A stretch of DNA of 64,000 nucleotides. It comes from Mytilinidion resinicola. Taxonomy: Eukaryota > Ascomycota > Dothideomycetes > Mytilinidiales > Mytilinidiaceae. The DNA lies in NCBI RefSeq assembly GCF_010093595.1, contig NW_022985448.1:424499-488498 (forward strand), given 5' to 3'. The notes beneath the pieces were generated by a model. It saw nothing but the letters and a program-made list of their open reading frames with translations. It did no database searches and was not told where the DNA came from. Numbering within the stretch: position 1 is the first letter of the stretch; every line of letters begins with the position of its first letter. Below, in pieces: positions 22,970 through 34,951 of this stretch. The translations under genes were made by a program, and so were the position numbers.

Positions 22970-25295
22970 ATGGCCTCAACACTGCTGCCCTCCGGCGGCA
23001 TTGCCCTCCATGGGGCTCCGGACTCCGACATCTCCACGAAAGAAGCCAGGAGCCATGCTGTGCACGTCATGCAGCTCGAAATCACCCAAGACATCATCAA
23101 CGAGCTTCTCGAGAGTGCCCACGGCGGCAAACCCCCCCAGATACTCTTTGGCAGGAATCCTGTACGTGTGGAGAGTGCAATTCATTATCAATGCTGAAGC
23201 CGTCGCCCCACATCCAACATGATCCTAAGATTTCCGAACTTTACTGATAGCCACCACCATAGCAACTCAAATATGGCGACAAGTCCCACGTCCTCCAGAC
23301 CACTTCCGAGAACCTTCGATACGAATTGTACCATTCTGCCGGCCCCGATAGTCAAGATGAATACACATTCGCCGGCCTCATCAACCACTCTCTCGCCATC
23401 CAACATGCCGAACAAGTTACGTCGGGGGTGGACACTGCGTTGGAACAGCTGAAGAGCTCCATGGCGGCTATACACAACATTAAGGAAGCGAACAAGTATG
23501 CTCTACTCTTTTCGTTTCGTTCCCATCCGACTAGAGAGCTGCCGGGACAGGGGTTGGTGACATTCGTTGTCGTCACCAACTTTACTCACCTGTTATGAGA
23601 GGCTTGCACCTGACTCTTCAGCAAGCACTATACTCACAACTGAACAATAGGACTACTGTTGTCAAGGACGCAGACGCAAGCTCACTCCTCACTCCTTCGC
23701 ACCGGCGAGGTCTCTCCAAAAACTTCAAGCCTCAACAACACCTGAAACCCTCCTCCAACCTGTCCTCACCACTACGATCTGTGCCTTCGAGCCCAGCCTT
23801 GAATGGATTACAGAATCTAGGTAAGGGTCCTACATCACAACCAAGCTCGCAAACCGAAAAGACTCGAGCTTTGCGGTATGTGACTGTTCATTACCTCGCC
23901 TTGGAACCGCAACCATTTGAGAAGTACGTGAACCACATCCGCGCGCGGAGGGACGACTGCAAGGAAGTTCTCCAGAAGGTTGGCAAAAATCAAGACGGGA
24001 AGTGGCACCTCACCGATCGAGCCTTCAAGGATCTCGACCCATATAAATTTCCCTACCAAACTTCTGAGGATCGAGAGAAAGCAGTCAAGAATGCAGTGAA
24101 AGCGTTTGACCGACTCCGAATCGCGAAAGACGACAAAATCTGGCAAATGTTGCTGCCTAAGGAGGAGCGTGGAAAGGGAATGTGTCTATCCCGTCTCAAC
24201 GTCACTGCACCCTCCCAAAGGCCGTCTACACCAATGCAGTCAATCTCGAAGCTCACAGAAAAGAAGGCGGGGGCTGGAACCAAGGGCGAGGAGAAGAAGT
24301 CGGAGAAGGAGGGAAAGAAGGTCCGAGAGGTGAAAGAGAAGAAACCCGCTAAGGAGGTGAAGGAATCAACAAGCGACGAGCCCAAGATGGTGAACAATAA
24401 GAAGACGGCGAGCCAATTGCAAACCGGCGCTGCCAAAACGAAGGTGAAGAAGTCAGCCGCGCTTTCAACGGCCGAAGACTCTTCTACTTCTACATCTCGA
24501 CAGAAGACCAAAGCCACTGCCAAAACTACTACCAAGTCGACTACCAAATCGACCACCAAAACAACCGCCAAGGAAGATTCATCTCAAGAGAAAATGATCA
24601 GGTCCGGCAAGCCGACAATAAGCGCTGCTACGAAGCCGAAAAATCCTTCTCCGCTCTCTGCATCGCCTCCGGTGAATGCGAGCGACTTCGATGACGCCCA
24701 TCCGGTCCACAAAGCACTCTCCGCAGCTCCATCCCCAGCTAAGAGCTCCTCTGGCAATTCGGACCACATGCTCAAGCGCAAGGCCAACGATCTTGACAGC
24801 AACATCCACAATCACAACCTCTCGGTCAAGGTACGCAGGGTCGATCGCTCAACTCCGATTGCAACCCCGCTCAGCACATCGGGCAAGACTAGCACGCCCT
24901 CTTCTGCGCAATCTCTCAAGCGCAAAGCCGTGGATACCGACTTCTCCGATATTTCACGAACTCACACACCCATGGCGTCTGGCTCCAAAGTCCGCAAAGT
25001 CAACAGCATCGACACCGCCGCCGCCTCTCGGTACAACGCCGCCTCTCCTCAATCCGACACCACTACCTCTCCACCTCTACCACTCAGCTACCGTCAGACG
25101 ATCGAGTTGTCCCAGAAGTTTGAGCGGTACTACAAAAAGTACGAGCAGCTGTACTTCCAGCTCGCTGACGACACAAAACCGCCGAACGAAGAACAACGCG
25201 ATAGCCTCATGAAGATGCACAGGAAGCTGGAGGAGATGAAGCGGGAGATCAAGGCTGGTGCCAGGCACTCGCAGGCGAGCAAGGAACATTCGTGA
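22970..25295 (+). CDS. ELL1: RNA polymerase II elongation factor ELL
   Basis: Three exons, 22970-23161, 23263-23495 and 23651-25295, give 689 residues. The acceptor at 23650 was chosen over a nearer one (23621) because only it keeps phase. The N-terminal part (QLKYGDKSHVLQTTSENLRYEL, with SAGPDSQDEYTFAGLI) is the ELL N-terminal domain; the next block ALRYVTVHYLAL... VGKNQDGKWHLTDRAFKDLD...PYQTSEDREKAV is the winged-helix-like part. A long Lys/Ser/Thr-rich linker (about 255-570) includes tandem TTKS repeats. The end, SYRQTIELSQKFERYYKKY...LMKMHRKLEEMKREI, is the occludin/ELL coiled-coil domain. ELL suppresses transient pausing by polymerase II in the nucleus; fission yeast ell1 works with an EAF partner. 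Confidence 0.85.
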
Positions 25296-26308
25296 AGGAG
25301 AAGTGCATACCTGGTCTTGAAGACCAACTGATTTTGGCGGCATACTGGGTGTTCACGGAAAGGAACAAGGTCTCTCATTTCATGCATCACTCTGGTGTTT
25401 TTGAATCAGCATTTCTGAGGGGTCATTGGGAGTTTGAGAAGCCTTTGGGTTTCGTTTCTGGGCTTTCTTCCGAATAATGACCGCATAGGCCAACTGGATG
25501 GCAACGAAAAGCATATCTTGGAAAGGAGCTTTGATGCTATAGTCGAATGAAAGTTTTCGCATAAATCTCTGCTGCTGCTCGGAGTGAGTGATACATCATG
25601 TAGGATAGTTTGGAGTGGCGCAGCGAACTGGACATCAAACCTTTTAACATAACTGATTTCTGTCCCAAAATGCACTGAAGCCAATAGGAACTTATAAGCC
25701 TACACAAATTGATCAATCCAAACATCTCAATTCTACCTCACATAAAATGTCAGCTACCAGGCCACCCTCCCCTGCTTGAAGTGCTTTAATGAGGTTCCAC
25801 ACAGCCGAAAATGAAGAGTTTCTGTCCTGTTCAGGTTTCTGAAATTTCATTGAAGCACCCCAAGCAGTAACATCCACGCGCACACAACTACGGCGGCTTG
25901 TTCTAGGAATTAGAGCCCTTCCTGTCTAGCCGCTTACTCAACAGCTTCTTGTGTATATTTTTCCTCCTTCCGCTCAATAGCTAGCTTCCTCACCTTCATC
26001 AATACAACAGCTTTTGGCTACACACCTTGTCTTGATCCGTTTCCCCTCTGACTGTCGCTCAGCATACATGCCAGCACATGGGTTCGCGCTAGTAAATCTT
26101 GGCAGACCCACTGGAGCTCGCGCCACAAGCGGTGAGCTGCAGGCAGTAACCTTGCCCAACCACGACTCACACCTTCACCCTTCCAGCTGCCATTGAACAA
26201 CACTACACATTTCAAATTTTGAACACGAGATTCTCAATTCAATCCTCCTCGAAGGCACAGCACCTACGCTACGACTACAAGCTCCATCCAAATCGACAGC
26301 TCAACACG
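25296..26308. other. Gene-free stretch
   Basis: 3' region of ELL and 5' region of the F-box-like gene. Short open frames only, without recognisable motifs. Confidence 0.4.
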
Positions 26309-27070
26309 ATGGACCTCGACCCCTCCGAACCCGCCTCCCTGCAGACCCTCCCCCTGGAGCTCCTCTTCGAAATCTACGCCCACCTCCTCGCGCCCCTGCC
26401 CACCCACTACAGCTACACCGCCGCGGCCCCCTCCACCGGCACTCCCGCCTCCACCCAATCCCTCAACGTCCCCGCCCTCCGCGGCAGCGGCAGCGGCACT
26501 CCAAAGAAGCAAACCAAAACCAACCCCCCACGGCCGCTGCGCACCCACGGCATGCTGCTCGCCAACCACGCCCTCAGCGCGCACTACATCAAGGCTTTCT
26601 ACGCGCGCACAAACTTCTTCTTCTACGTCGACGCGCACAACGCGCGCGCCAAGGCCTGGTTCGCGCTGCCCGCGGGCGCGCTGGCGCATGTCCGCGCCTG
26701 CAAGCTGTATATCGAGGTGCACCAGATCGCGCGCGACCACCACCACACCGAGGCGCACCTGGCGGCGTTTGTCAAGCGCGTGGAGAGGCTCCTGCGCCGG
26801 TTGAAGAAGCTGAGGCAGGTGCAGCTGGTGTGGGACGTGGGGCCGGTTGGGAGGGGCGCGAAGAAGGGGCTGGGGGTGGCGCTGGATTGGGAGGGGCTGG
26901 GGGAGCCGTTTGTGGAGATGTTGAAGGGGATGCAGGGGGTGAGGGAGTTTATGGTGACGGTGGGTGAGCAGATTGAGCGGTTTCGGAGGGAGAAGGGGGG
27001 GTGGGGGGTTTATGGGGAGGGGGTTGAGGGTGGATCGAGGGTGGCGAAGGGGCCGTTTCCGTTTCTTTAG
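26309..27070 (+). CDS. Small F-box-like protein, function unknown
   Basis: A single exon of 253 residues. The start at 26309 was preferred to an in-frame ATG at 26219 because the conserved-looking part begins MDLDPSEPASLQTLPLELLF. LQTLPLELLFEIYAHLL (about residues 10-26) is F-box-like: the L-P-x-E-L-L-x-x-I pattern that docks on Skp1. A Gly/Ser linker follows, then NHALSAHYIKAFYARTNFFF and an Arg/Lys-rich helical region (KRVERLLRRLKKLRQVQ), as in many small fungal F-box-like proteins with a folded C-terminal scaffold. Strand composition switches sharply from C-rich to G-rich within the gene near 26.75 kb. Substrate and role are unknown. Confidence 0.6.
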   Translation: MDLDPSEPASLQTLPLELLFEIYAHLLAPLPTHYSYTAAAPSTGTPASTQSLNVPALRGSGSGTPKKQTKTNPPRPLRTHGMLLANHALSAHYIKAFYARTNFFFYVDAHNARAKAWFALPAGALAHVRACKLYIEVHQIARDHHHTEAHLAAFVKRVERLLRRLKKLRQVQLVWDVGPVGRGAKKGLGVALDWEGLGEPFVEMLKGMQGVREFMVTVGEQIERFRREKGGWGVYGEGVEGGSRVAKGPFPFL

Positions 27071-27365
27071 GGCGGGGATGCCGACGATGGGGGGGACGGG
27101 GTTGGACAGGGAGCTGTGAAGGTGGCTCAAAAGGATTTGGGCTGCTGAGCTGGGCTATTCTAGTGTGAGAGATCAGCTATGCATCTCTAAACTATGCGGA
27201 CCGTGGGATCTAAGGCGTTTGCGGGGAATGGATCAGTGGATGGCACGGCTTCGTGAACTTCGTCAAGGAGTTGTCCGTCAAGGATTGACGAGTTTCAAAG
27301 TCACCAACAGTCTAGGTCATGAGTTTTTCTATCAGAAATGCATACTGGTATACCCTCAGATCTTC
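27071..27365. other. Short convergent intergenic region
   Basis: Between the F-box-like stop and the cofactor D stop, which converge here. Nothing recognised. Confidence 0.4.
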
Positions 27366-30300
27366 CTATGTCGCACCCAGCCTCTTCTTCAACGCCTCAA
27401 CGGCCGGCTTGAGATTCTTCGGCTGCTGCGCCCAATCGTGAAGTTTCAGATCGTCGTCGCTTGTCACTACCCACAAGGTCTCTGCAGCACTACTACGAAT
27501 CTACTGCAGTCAGCATGCATTTCCGATCAATGAGATTATGAGTTTAGCCATACCTTAGGAAAAGGATGCAGCAGCATGCTCGCTACCTTAAGGAGCACGT
27601 CTTTCCTCGTGCTGTCAATCTCCGCTAGCCCCCTATACACATCCAGCGCAATATGCAGCTTATTGATATTAGTAGATTTATAATGAGCCTTCTGGGTTAG
27701 GGAGAGGAGAGCCCGAAAGCTGTAACCCACGTCAGCAAATAGCCACAACACACAGAAAACAGCAGGAAGAAACTCACTTAAACCGCGTGCCCACCAATCT
27801 CTGCACCACCCCGGCATCAAACAAGAACGCCACAACCTCCATCGCCGGAATCAACACCCGATCGTTCGCCAGACTCCCCTTCAGCAGCTCTACCAAGATA
27901 TCCATGACATCGAGCAGCGAGCAGCTTCCCCCCTCCCCCTCCCCCTCCCCCTCCGCCCCCTCTACCTCGCCACCAGGCCTGCCCACAGGAAGCCTCTCCA
28001 TCGCATCCACCAGCACCATGCGCGCATTCTGCACCACACTCTCCGACCCCATCCCCGCCGCGCTCACATACCCCTCCATGACGGCCTTCTTCAGCCACGC
28101 GGGGCTCTGGGGGCTGAACACCCCCAGCGCCTCCGCAAAGTAGGCGTACGACGACACGCCGTCGGCGGCCCCGCTGATGGCGGCCTCGAAGTGCTCCTGG
28201 TTGCCCGCTTCGAGGCAGTGCGCGGCGCGGACGCGCATCTTGTCGAGCCGCTCGACGGAGAGGCGCAGCACGGCGGCGTGCAGCTCGTTCGCGCCAGCGC
28301 TGCCGCTGAGGAGCGCTGTGCGCCATGCGATTTCGGTGGTGGCGATGGCCTCGAGGCGCACGAGGGCGCCGACGTCGCCGCGCTCGGTGACGGTGTAGTC
28401 GTTCAGCGCGGTGTTGAGCGCCTGCGTGATCTTGGCTTTTGAAGTCGGCGGTAGGAGGGAGGAGGGGTTGGTGGTGGTGGTCGAGGAGCGCGTGGCGCGT
28501 GCGGCGGCTTCTTGGAGTAAGGTGCCGAGACTCTGGAGCGCGGCGGTGCGGGCTGGGATGTCGACGGCGGCGGTGCATCGGAAGGTTAGGACGGCGATGA
28601 TGCGCTGTTCGTAGGAGTTAAGGTCGGGTTCTGGGAGGGAGGAGAGGTGGGAGTAGGCGGCTCCTAGGGCGATTGCGAAGCCGGAGGCCCGTCGGCTGGC
28701 GTAGGAGGCTTCTTGTTCGAGGTAGTCTATCCAGGCGGAGACTACGGTTGAGACTGTTGACGAGGCGTTTGCTTGCAGGGCTTCAATGGTGTAGATGACG
28801 GTTTTAGGGATGGCTTGGAGGACGCTCTCTTCGGTACGGCCGAGGCATAGGTCGAGCAGTCGAACCAACTCCTTGCTAGGGGGCTGTATGGTCTCGTTCG
28901 ATCCTATGATCTGCACTGATATAGAAGCTAGCGCACCAAGAAGGCTACAAATCGCGGAAGCTGTGAGTTCTGGTCGCATTGCTGGCGAGATAAAAGCCTT
29001 GTCTTCTAGATTGAGGGTTTTGTCGAATATAGTCCAAACGCGAGTCAACTCGGCCAATTCAGCTAGGGATCTCGAAGGTGGTGGATTTGCCTCAGAGTCG
29101 GAGATGGGAGCCCTTTGTGCTGCTGATTGTGTATTGCTTTGACTGATAAGAAAAGCCAAAGACATTACCAGTCCATGCCTCTCCTCGATTTGCCTCGATG
29201 CCAGTCCGTCTAGTTGCTGCCATATATTCTTCACCATCGCATTGACTTTAGGGAACAGCTGGTAACGACTCAAGAGCCCAATGGCATTCGCCGCAGACAA
29301 TCGGGACGAGGTATCCAGGGATCCAACTCCTCTCCATTCCAGCAGATTCTCGAAGATTGCGTCCCAATAAATGGGATATAGTTGGGCCGCATTGATTCCG
29401 ACCTCGCAAATCGCGCGGTCTCGGAGCCCTACGGCATGGAAGTCCACAATCTGCACTAGAGGTATTCCTTCTTGAACGGTATCAGGATGCCGCCCAATCA
29501 ATTCCTGTAGAGCCGCTGAAGAGCCTCTTCGGATGTTGCCGGCCGGGTCTAGGCAAGCTGCGACCAGTAATTCGATAGCTAGCACCTGAGGGACCGAGTA
29601 AGAGTGGAGGTTCTGGTGAGAGGCACGTATAGACGTAGTCTGAACCGCAAGGAGATCTTTAGTCAAGTATCTTCTGGATAAAGCCCATATACCGAAGCAG
29701 GCGGCATCCCTAACATTAGTTCCGATGGATCCGCCAGTCGCCGAACGCTGTTCGAAAGCAAGGGCCAGCAGTAGAGCGTTCAGAATGTCCGGGAGTTGAT
29801 CAGTGGAAGGGGCCTTTCTATAAAGCAGATGCGCTAATGTCAGTGTCAAACCGTGCCATCTCAATGGATTGACCCCACTGAGACTCCTTCTCGAGCCCTC
29901 CCAGTACACGTCCTCGTTAAGGCTTCCGAGAATGGCCTCTACGACTTCACCTCCCATCTCAGGATCGAGCTTCAAGGTGATCACGCTTAGCGCCTTACTT
30001 GCAGCGTACCTCACCGGAGTGTCGCCGTCAGCAAGAGACTGAAGCAAGAAATCGATGACCTCTTCTAAAACGGTAGGGGTGTCGATGCCTTCCAAAGATG
30101 AAGCAGATTGTAGACAGTGAACAGTAACGTTGCGGAGTGTTTTGATGACCAATTTTCTCGCAACAGCAGAAGACCGGACAAAGGCGAGAGCGTCTGAAGT
30201 TATGAAAAGCTGGCATTTGGTGTAGATAGCTTGAAGGTATGGACCAATCTCTTGATTGGTGGCCGAAGCCACTATTCCACTTATAAACGAGAGAACTCCT

Positions 30301-31161
30301 AGGTATTGATGGATATCAGATGTGCCCTCAGAGAAAGACTCGAGCGAGGTTAGTGCCCATTGAATCAGAGCATCAAGCATTCCAATCTTTTGCATATCCG
30401 GCCGTAGGACGAGCTTGACAAGTAGAGATCCAGCTGCCCCTCGTTCTTTCGACGCAGATTTGAGATGAGCAACGCATATTGGAAGAACACGTAGTACTAC
30501 CCCAGAGAGCTCAGAGGGCAGTTTGATACCTGTCTCCTTGGAGGTTTCTTCAGACGAGTGAGTTGCGGAAATAGAGGCAAGGGGAAATGGGGCTAGCATG
30601 AGATGGGATAGCCATAGCAGGAGCACGTATCTCTCCTCCCATGGAATGATCTTCTGAGAAATAGCATCTAGCTCTTCACCTGAGACTGTCAGCCCACTCT
30701 CGAACTCAGCCAACACGGGTTCGAGATATCGGGGCTCATTGTTTAGGAAGCCAATGACGACCTTCTCGCCTCGTACATTGCAGAAGAGGTTCAGAATTCT
30801 GCAGATGGCATGCGAAAGAGGAACAAACTTCTTTTTCAAACCAGGCCTGGGAGTGATCCGAAGGTAGTCTAGATAGGCAGCAACTAGTGGGGGAATGAGG
30901 TGCTTGAGTTGAGCATCTAGAAGCTGAGGATCTTCTTGAAAGGGAACAAGCTGGATTCTGTTTAGTAGGTGAGGTTTATATTTATTGACTGCTTCTAGTC
31001 TTTACCAAAGGTATGAATCTATCCAGGTCCCTCTCCCGGACTCGGCGGTGGACGGCGCCATTCTCTTTCCGCAAGACTCGATTTATCAAGGCTTGCAGAT
31101 CTAACAAGAGCGTTGACGCAGCCTTCTGAAGAACAACATCGTCGTCATCGGTAGCGTTCAT
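27366..31161 (-). CDS. CIN1: Tubulin-specific chaperone D (tubulin cofactor D)
   Basis: Four exons on the minus strand, 31161-31006, 30950-27778, 27719-27554 and 27500-27366, give 1209 residues. Acceptors at 30951 and 27501 were chosen over nearby AGs to keep phase. The protein is almost wholly helical HEAT-type repeats. Recognisable blocks are LDAQLKHLIPPLVAAYLDYL, LLLWLSHLMLAPF, VRYAASKALSVIT, DAACFGIWALSRRY, NIRRGSSAALQELIGRHP and the C-terminal IRSSAAETLWVVTSDDDLKL. Cofactor D binds beta-tubulin and, with cofactors C and E, assembles alpha/beta heterodimers. Length and order fit the family. A Gly/Glu run (EGAEGEGEGEGG) near residue 1040 is encoded by a G-rich tract with quadruplex potential. 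The gene is divergent to POL32. Confidence 0.9.
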
Positions 31162-31316
31162 TGTTGATGCGAGGACGTTGGTGGTGGGGTGGTAGTTTAT
31201 ATCTTGGCGTGATTTTAAAACGCGTTCTAATTTAGAACTAACGACGACGCGAAACCCTTCACCCGAGGTCGACTCAACACCAAACACCACCTCAACAACT
31301 CAGAAACGCTCCGACG
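31162..31316. promoter_or_regulatory. Bidirectional promoter cofactor D / POL32, with cell-cycle box cores
   Basis: 155 bp between divergent start codons. It holds ACGCGT (31220-31225), the MluI cell-cycle box bound by MBF, and ACGCGAAA (31247-31254), which combines MCB and SCB cores. S-phase expression is known for yeast replication genes with MCB boxes; that it applies here is inference. Confidence 0.6.
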
Positions 31317-33050
31317 ATGGCAGATCAGTACAAAATGTACCTGGCGAGCAGAGTGCTTAATGAGGGCAAGCCCGTGACCTACCGCTTGCTGAGCCGCGAA
31401 TTGAAAGTCCACGTCAATGTCGCTAAACAGTGAGTAGCTTCAACGCAGTCGTTGATCGCGATCTAACCCGATGTTAGGATGCTATTCGACTTCCACACGA
31501 AACAAAACGCGAAACGTCCGGGCTCCGTCAACGCAAGCTACTGGGTTACGGGCAAGAAGCGTCCTCTACCATCCCAACACACCAACGGCAAAATCTCTCA
31601 AGATGGCGGAGACAGCTTCATGCAGAGCAGCCCCTTCCCGAGCTCCATGCCGGACAGAGAGGAGGAAGTGGTGGAGAAAACTAGACCCGTCGAATCGCAT
31701 GTAATCGTGAGGGAAGAGGAACTTGAGGGTACGTTCCTATGGCTATCGGAGTGGACCCCATGCCGTACCATGTCAGAGACAGAACCCTGATCAATCATAG
31801 ATACGCTTGCAGCGCTAGAAGAGTTGATTGCTATCCACGTCTATAGCTTACAGCCGGGTCCTCTCGAGGTACGCACGTTGATTTCCAATCTTTGGGGTCG
31901 TGATAGCTGATCCAGAGTGCAGAATATAAACCTACTGTCCACCTGTGGCTATGAAATCAGAGAGCGATTTGGAAAAGAGGATTCGTTAGAGACTTGGAAG
32001 ATCTACGGAACGATCCACAATCCGTACATAAAGGCAAGCATCGCAGCGGTGCTTGAAGAACGTGTACTAACGCCACGAATAGAGGAGGACTCAGCGCGTA
32101 CAACTAGTTGCACCTGCAGCACCCCCTCCTGCGCCTAAAGTGGCATCGAAACTAATCAATACGGCCAGACCCGAGCTAAAGAGGAGTGGCTCAACACAAT
32201 CGCTTCCACGCATTGATTCGGAGGAGAGCAAACTAGAAAAACCTGCAAGCCAGTCTAGACTCTCAGCTACTACCACGAAGAAGGCCGAACCAAAAGTCCA
32301 GAAGAAGGGTGCAGACTTCTTCAAGTCGTCTTTTGCGAAACAACCACCTGCTAAGGCCAAGAACCCAGCGCCGGTAGAGGATGGTACGTGTATAGTGTCC
32401 TCAACATGTATTTCTATGGTACTAATATAACACAGAACCGATGATGGATGCCTCCGAAGACGAGTATGAGGAGGATTTCGTCTCCGAACTTCCCGAGTCA
32501 CAGGAGGCGAAGGAGAAGAGGGAGAGGAGGGAAGCAGAAAAGAAGGCCAAACAAGAGAAACTGGACCACATCTTTGACGATGTTGAGGATGGTAAGTCTG
32601 CATACTTCCTACTGTAGCGTATTGTTGACCAATTCGTTACAGAACAAGAACAAGATGTGACTATGGACGACGCGCCAGAACAAGAAGAGTCATCCGACGA
32701 TGCTCCAATAGACAAGATAGATGCTCCAAACCCTGCCGAGCCTGCCCCTGAACCCAGCGTTACTGGCGGTCGCAAGCGTGGGAGGCGACAGGTTAAGAAG
32801 AAGAAGACAGTCAAGGATGACGAAGGCTATCTTGGTAAGTTCTTTTATACAGTCTTGAACCTCGATTGTCTAACCTATCCCAGTTACCAAGGAGGTCATG
32901 GAGTGGGAGTCATACTCCGAAGACGAACCACAACCAAAGAAACCGAAGCCGCCTGCCATCCAACCTCCGGCAGCCAAAGGTAAGAAAGGGGCTCAACAGG
33001 GTCGGAGCATCGCGTCTTTCTTCACTAAGCCTCCGGCGGCCAAGAAGTAG
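31317..33050 (+). CDS. POL32: DNA polymerase delta subunit 3 (Cdc27/Pol32)
   Basis: Eight exons: 31317-31429, 31478-31728, 31801-31868, 31923-32033, 32083-32383, 32436-32591, 32643-32834 and 32884-33050; 452 residues. The intron 32034-32082 is GC-AG (GCAAGC donor) with a TACTAACG branch site. The N-terminal half is the Cdc27 winged-helix region (YLASRVLNEGKPVTYRLLSR, MLFDFHTKQN) that binds the catalytic-B subunit. The acidic middle has several DEDEYEEDF-like patches. The C-terminus has a bipartite Lys stretch followed by QQGRSIASFFTKP, a PCNA-interacting (PIP) box, 9 residues from the end. Pol32 gives polymerase delta its processivity and is also shared with polymerase zeta. Intact. Confidence 0.9.
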
Positions 33051-33756
33051 ATACCGCTATTACCACAAGGCGCCGTGAGGCGATCCAGCATAGTATTATA
33101 CGTTTTCGAGCGGATTTCCAAACGGTCGGGTCTCCAAGGCGTAGCGAGGCACACGATTTGAAGGTACATGACAAGGAATGTAGCTCCTTTGACAGTGGTA
33201 GGCACTTGCCTCCCAACGCCCTCTAATGAAGCGTCGAAGGGATGGAATGCAAAGTATGCTTTTCTTTATTGCCAGACTTTCTTTAGTGTACCCTATTCCG
33301 GATGACTATACGTCTATCACAGCAACATATAAATCGACCAGGGGTACCTCACACAGGTCTCCACACCCCCAAAACATACGCTTACATGCGCCAATATTGC
33401 ATGCGCGATAAAGGAGTGCTTTGAGACTAATCACATGATCACGATCTGATTCAGGGCGTGCGGAGCTTTAGATTCTCCTTTGGGAGCTCTGGCCGATGTG
33501 AAAGAGTAGCTCGAAATAACGATTTGGTTTGTTACAAATACCCTCATAGGATTCTGGAAAGAAAAGAATGGCTCAAGACTTCGAGGGAATATGAGGCAAA
33601 AGCAATGATAGTATGTGGCGTAAACAAGGTTGAGCCATAGGTAGAGCCGAGACCTTGGCATATGAGGCAGCCACTTCGTATTGATACACAGCTGCAGAAT
33701 TTCATCTCCATTCAAGTCCTCCAACAACGGTCTTGTATTTCACAATAACGAGATTA
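33051..33756. other. Gene-free stretch
   Basis: 3' region of POL32 and 5' region of the DEAD-like gene; no motifs recognised. Confidence 0.4.
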
Positions 33757-34951
33757 ATGGAACAACTTGATGAGAAGAACCTGCAGGCCAGCATTGAGAA
33801 GAGCGAGACAGAGCTGCTAATTCGCACAAGATGTCCCGCCTGTGGCACGTCAAAGACTAAAGAAGAAAGGCACGAAGATGGATGTGTAAACGGCGTGACC
33901 TTCGAAGATGGATTCAAATCTTTCGCCGATTTAGGTCTGAAGCCTGAGCTTCTCCGAGGTGAGCTTCCTCATCGTTGAAATGGACAAAATTATCTAAACA
34001 ATGCACCAGGAATTGAGGCGTTTGGGTAGGCTAACATCCCCTATCATCTACTCTGTAAATCCAACCTCAAAACTTATTTCCCAAGTCTATCCGAGCCCTC
34101 TGAAATCCAACAGCTTGCCCTTCCCTCGCTCCTCCGCCGTACGTTCGCTTACCACTCCCTCATACCATCCTTTCTTAACCCAAACAGGCGACCCCATGCA
34201 CATCCGCCACTTCTCCAAATCCGGCAAATCCCTCGCCCTCGCCATCTCCGCTCTCCAACTCATCGACACAAGCATCCCCTCCTTCCAAGTTGTCGTCCTC
34301 GCGGCTCCCCGCTTCAAGCTCCAGACCCTCGCCGACGAGATGCAGCAGCTCGCGGCATTCCTGCCGGACACCAAGATCCTGGCCATTTCCAGCCCGCCAA
34401 ACATCCGCCTTGTCGCCGAGAAAATACGTACAGAGCCGCACCACATTCTCGTCGCCAGCCCGTGGAAGTTCAGGTACTTCGCCGAGACTCGGGGGCTAAC
34501 GGACAGCTGGGAGGAACAGGGCCTGGGGCTGGATTTTAGCAAGGTGCGGTATGTTATGTTTGACGATATTACGGAGATGGCGGTGGGTTGCACTTCAGCC
34601 TTTGTTTTCCGTCTTGATCGCGCCGAATCTAGTCGGGATCTAACGCGGGTTAAAAAGTACTCATCGGTCAGTGGGGACGAACGGTTCAGGGAGTTTGTGA
34701 GAGTTATAGCGGAGAACTTGGACGCCGACGTCAGCGTCGTTACTGCAAATTGTACCCCGGAGGCCGAGTTCGAGGACGCGTTGGCGGCGTTCGGGAATTG
34801 TCCGCGGAAGATTGTTGCCGCGAGGGCGAGTTGGTATAGTGAGACGCTCCCGGTGCATACGTTGAGAGAGGAGGCTCGACGAGATCACTTGATGGAAGGG
34901 AAGAGTCCGGGTGGGTACCGGTTCGGACATGCGTTAATGCCTGGAGTTTAG
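33757..34951 (+). CDS. Degenerate DEAD-box (eIF4A-like) protein, first RecA domain only, with N-terminal zinc-ribbon-like segment
   Basis: Five exons, 33757-33958, 34010-34025 (16 nt), 34086-34138, 34188-34582 and 34658-34951, give a phase-consistent 319 residues. Near the start is RCPACGTSKTKEERHEDGC, spaced like a zinc ribbon. Then comes FADLGLKPELLRGIEAFG plus SEPSEIQQLALPSLL, a good Q motif. Motif I is altered (FSKSGKSLA for AQSGTGKT), Ia is APRFKLQTLADEM, Ib SPWKFRYFAE, and motif II is FDDITEM instead of LDEADEM. The protein ends after a region matching the end of RecA domain 1 (LPVHTLREEARRDHL ~ eIF4A VEREEWK); domain 2 is absent. It is probably not an active helicase: GKS survives but the catalytic Glu of DEAD is lost. 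It could be a decaying paralogue or a repurposed nucleotide/RNA binder. Confidence 0.55.
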
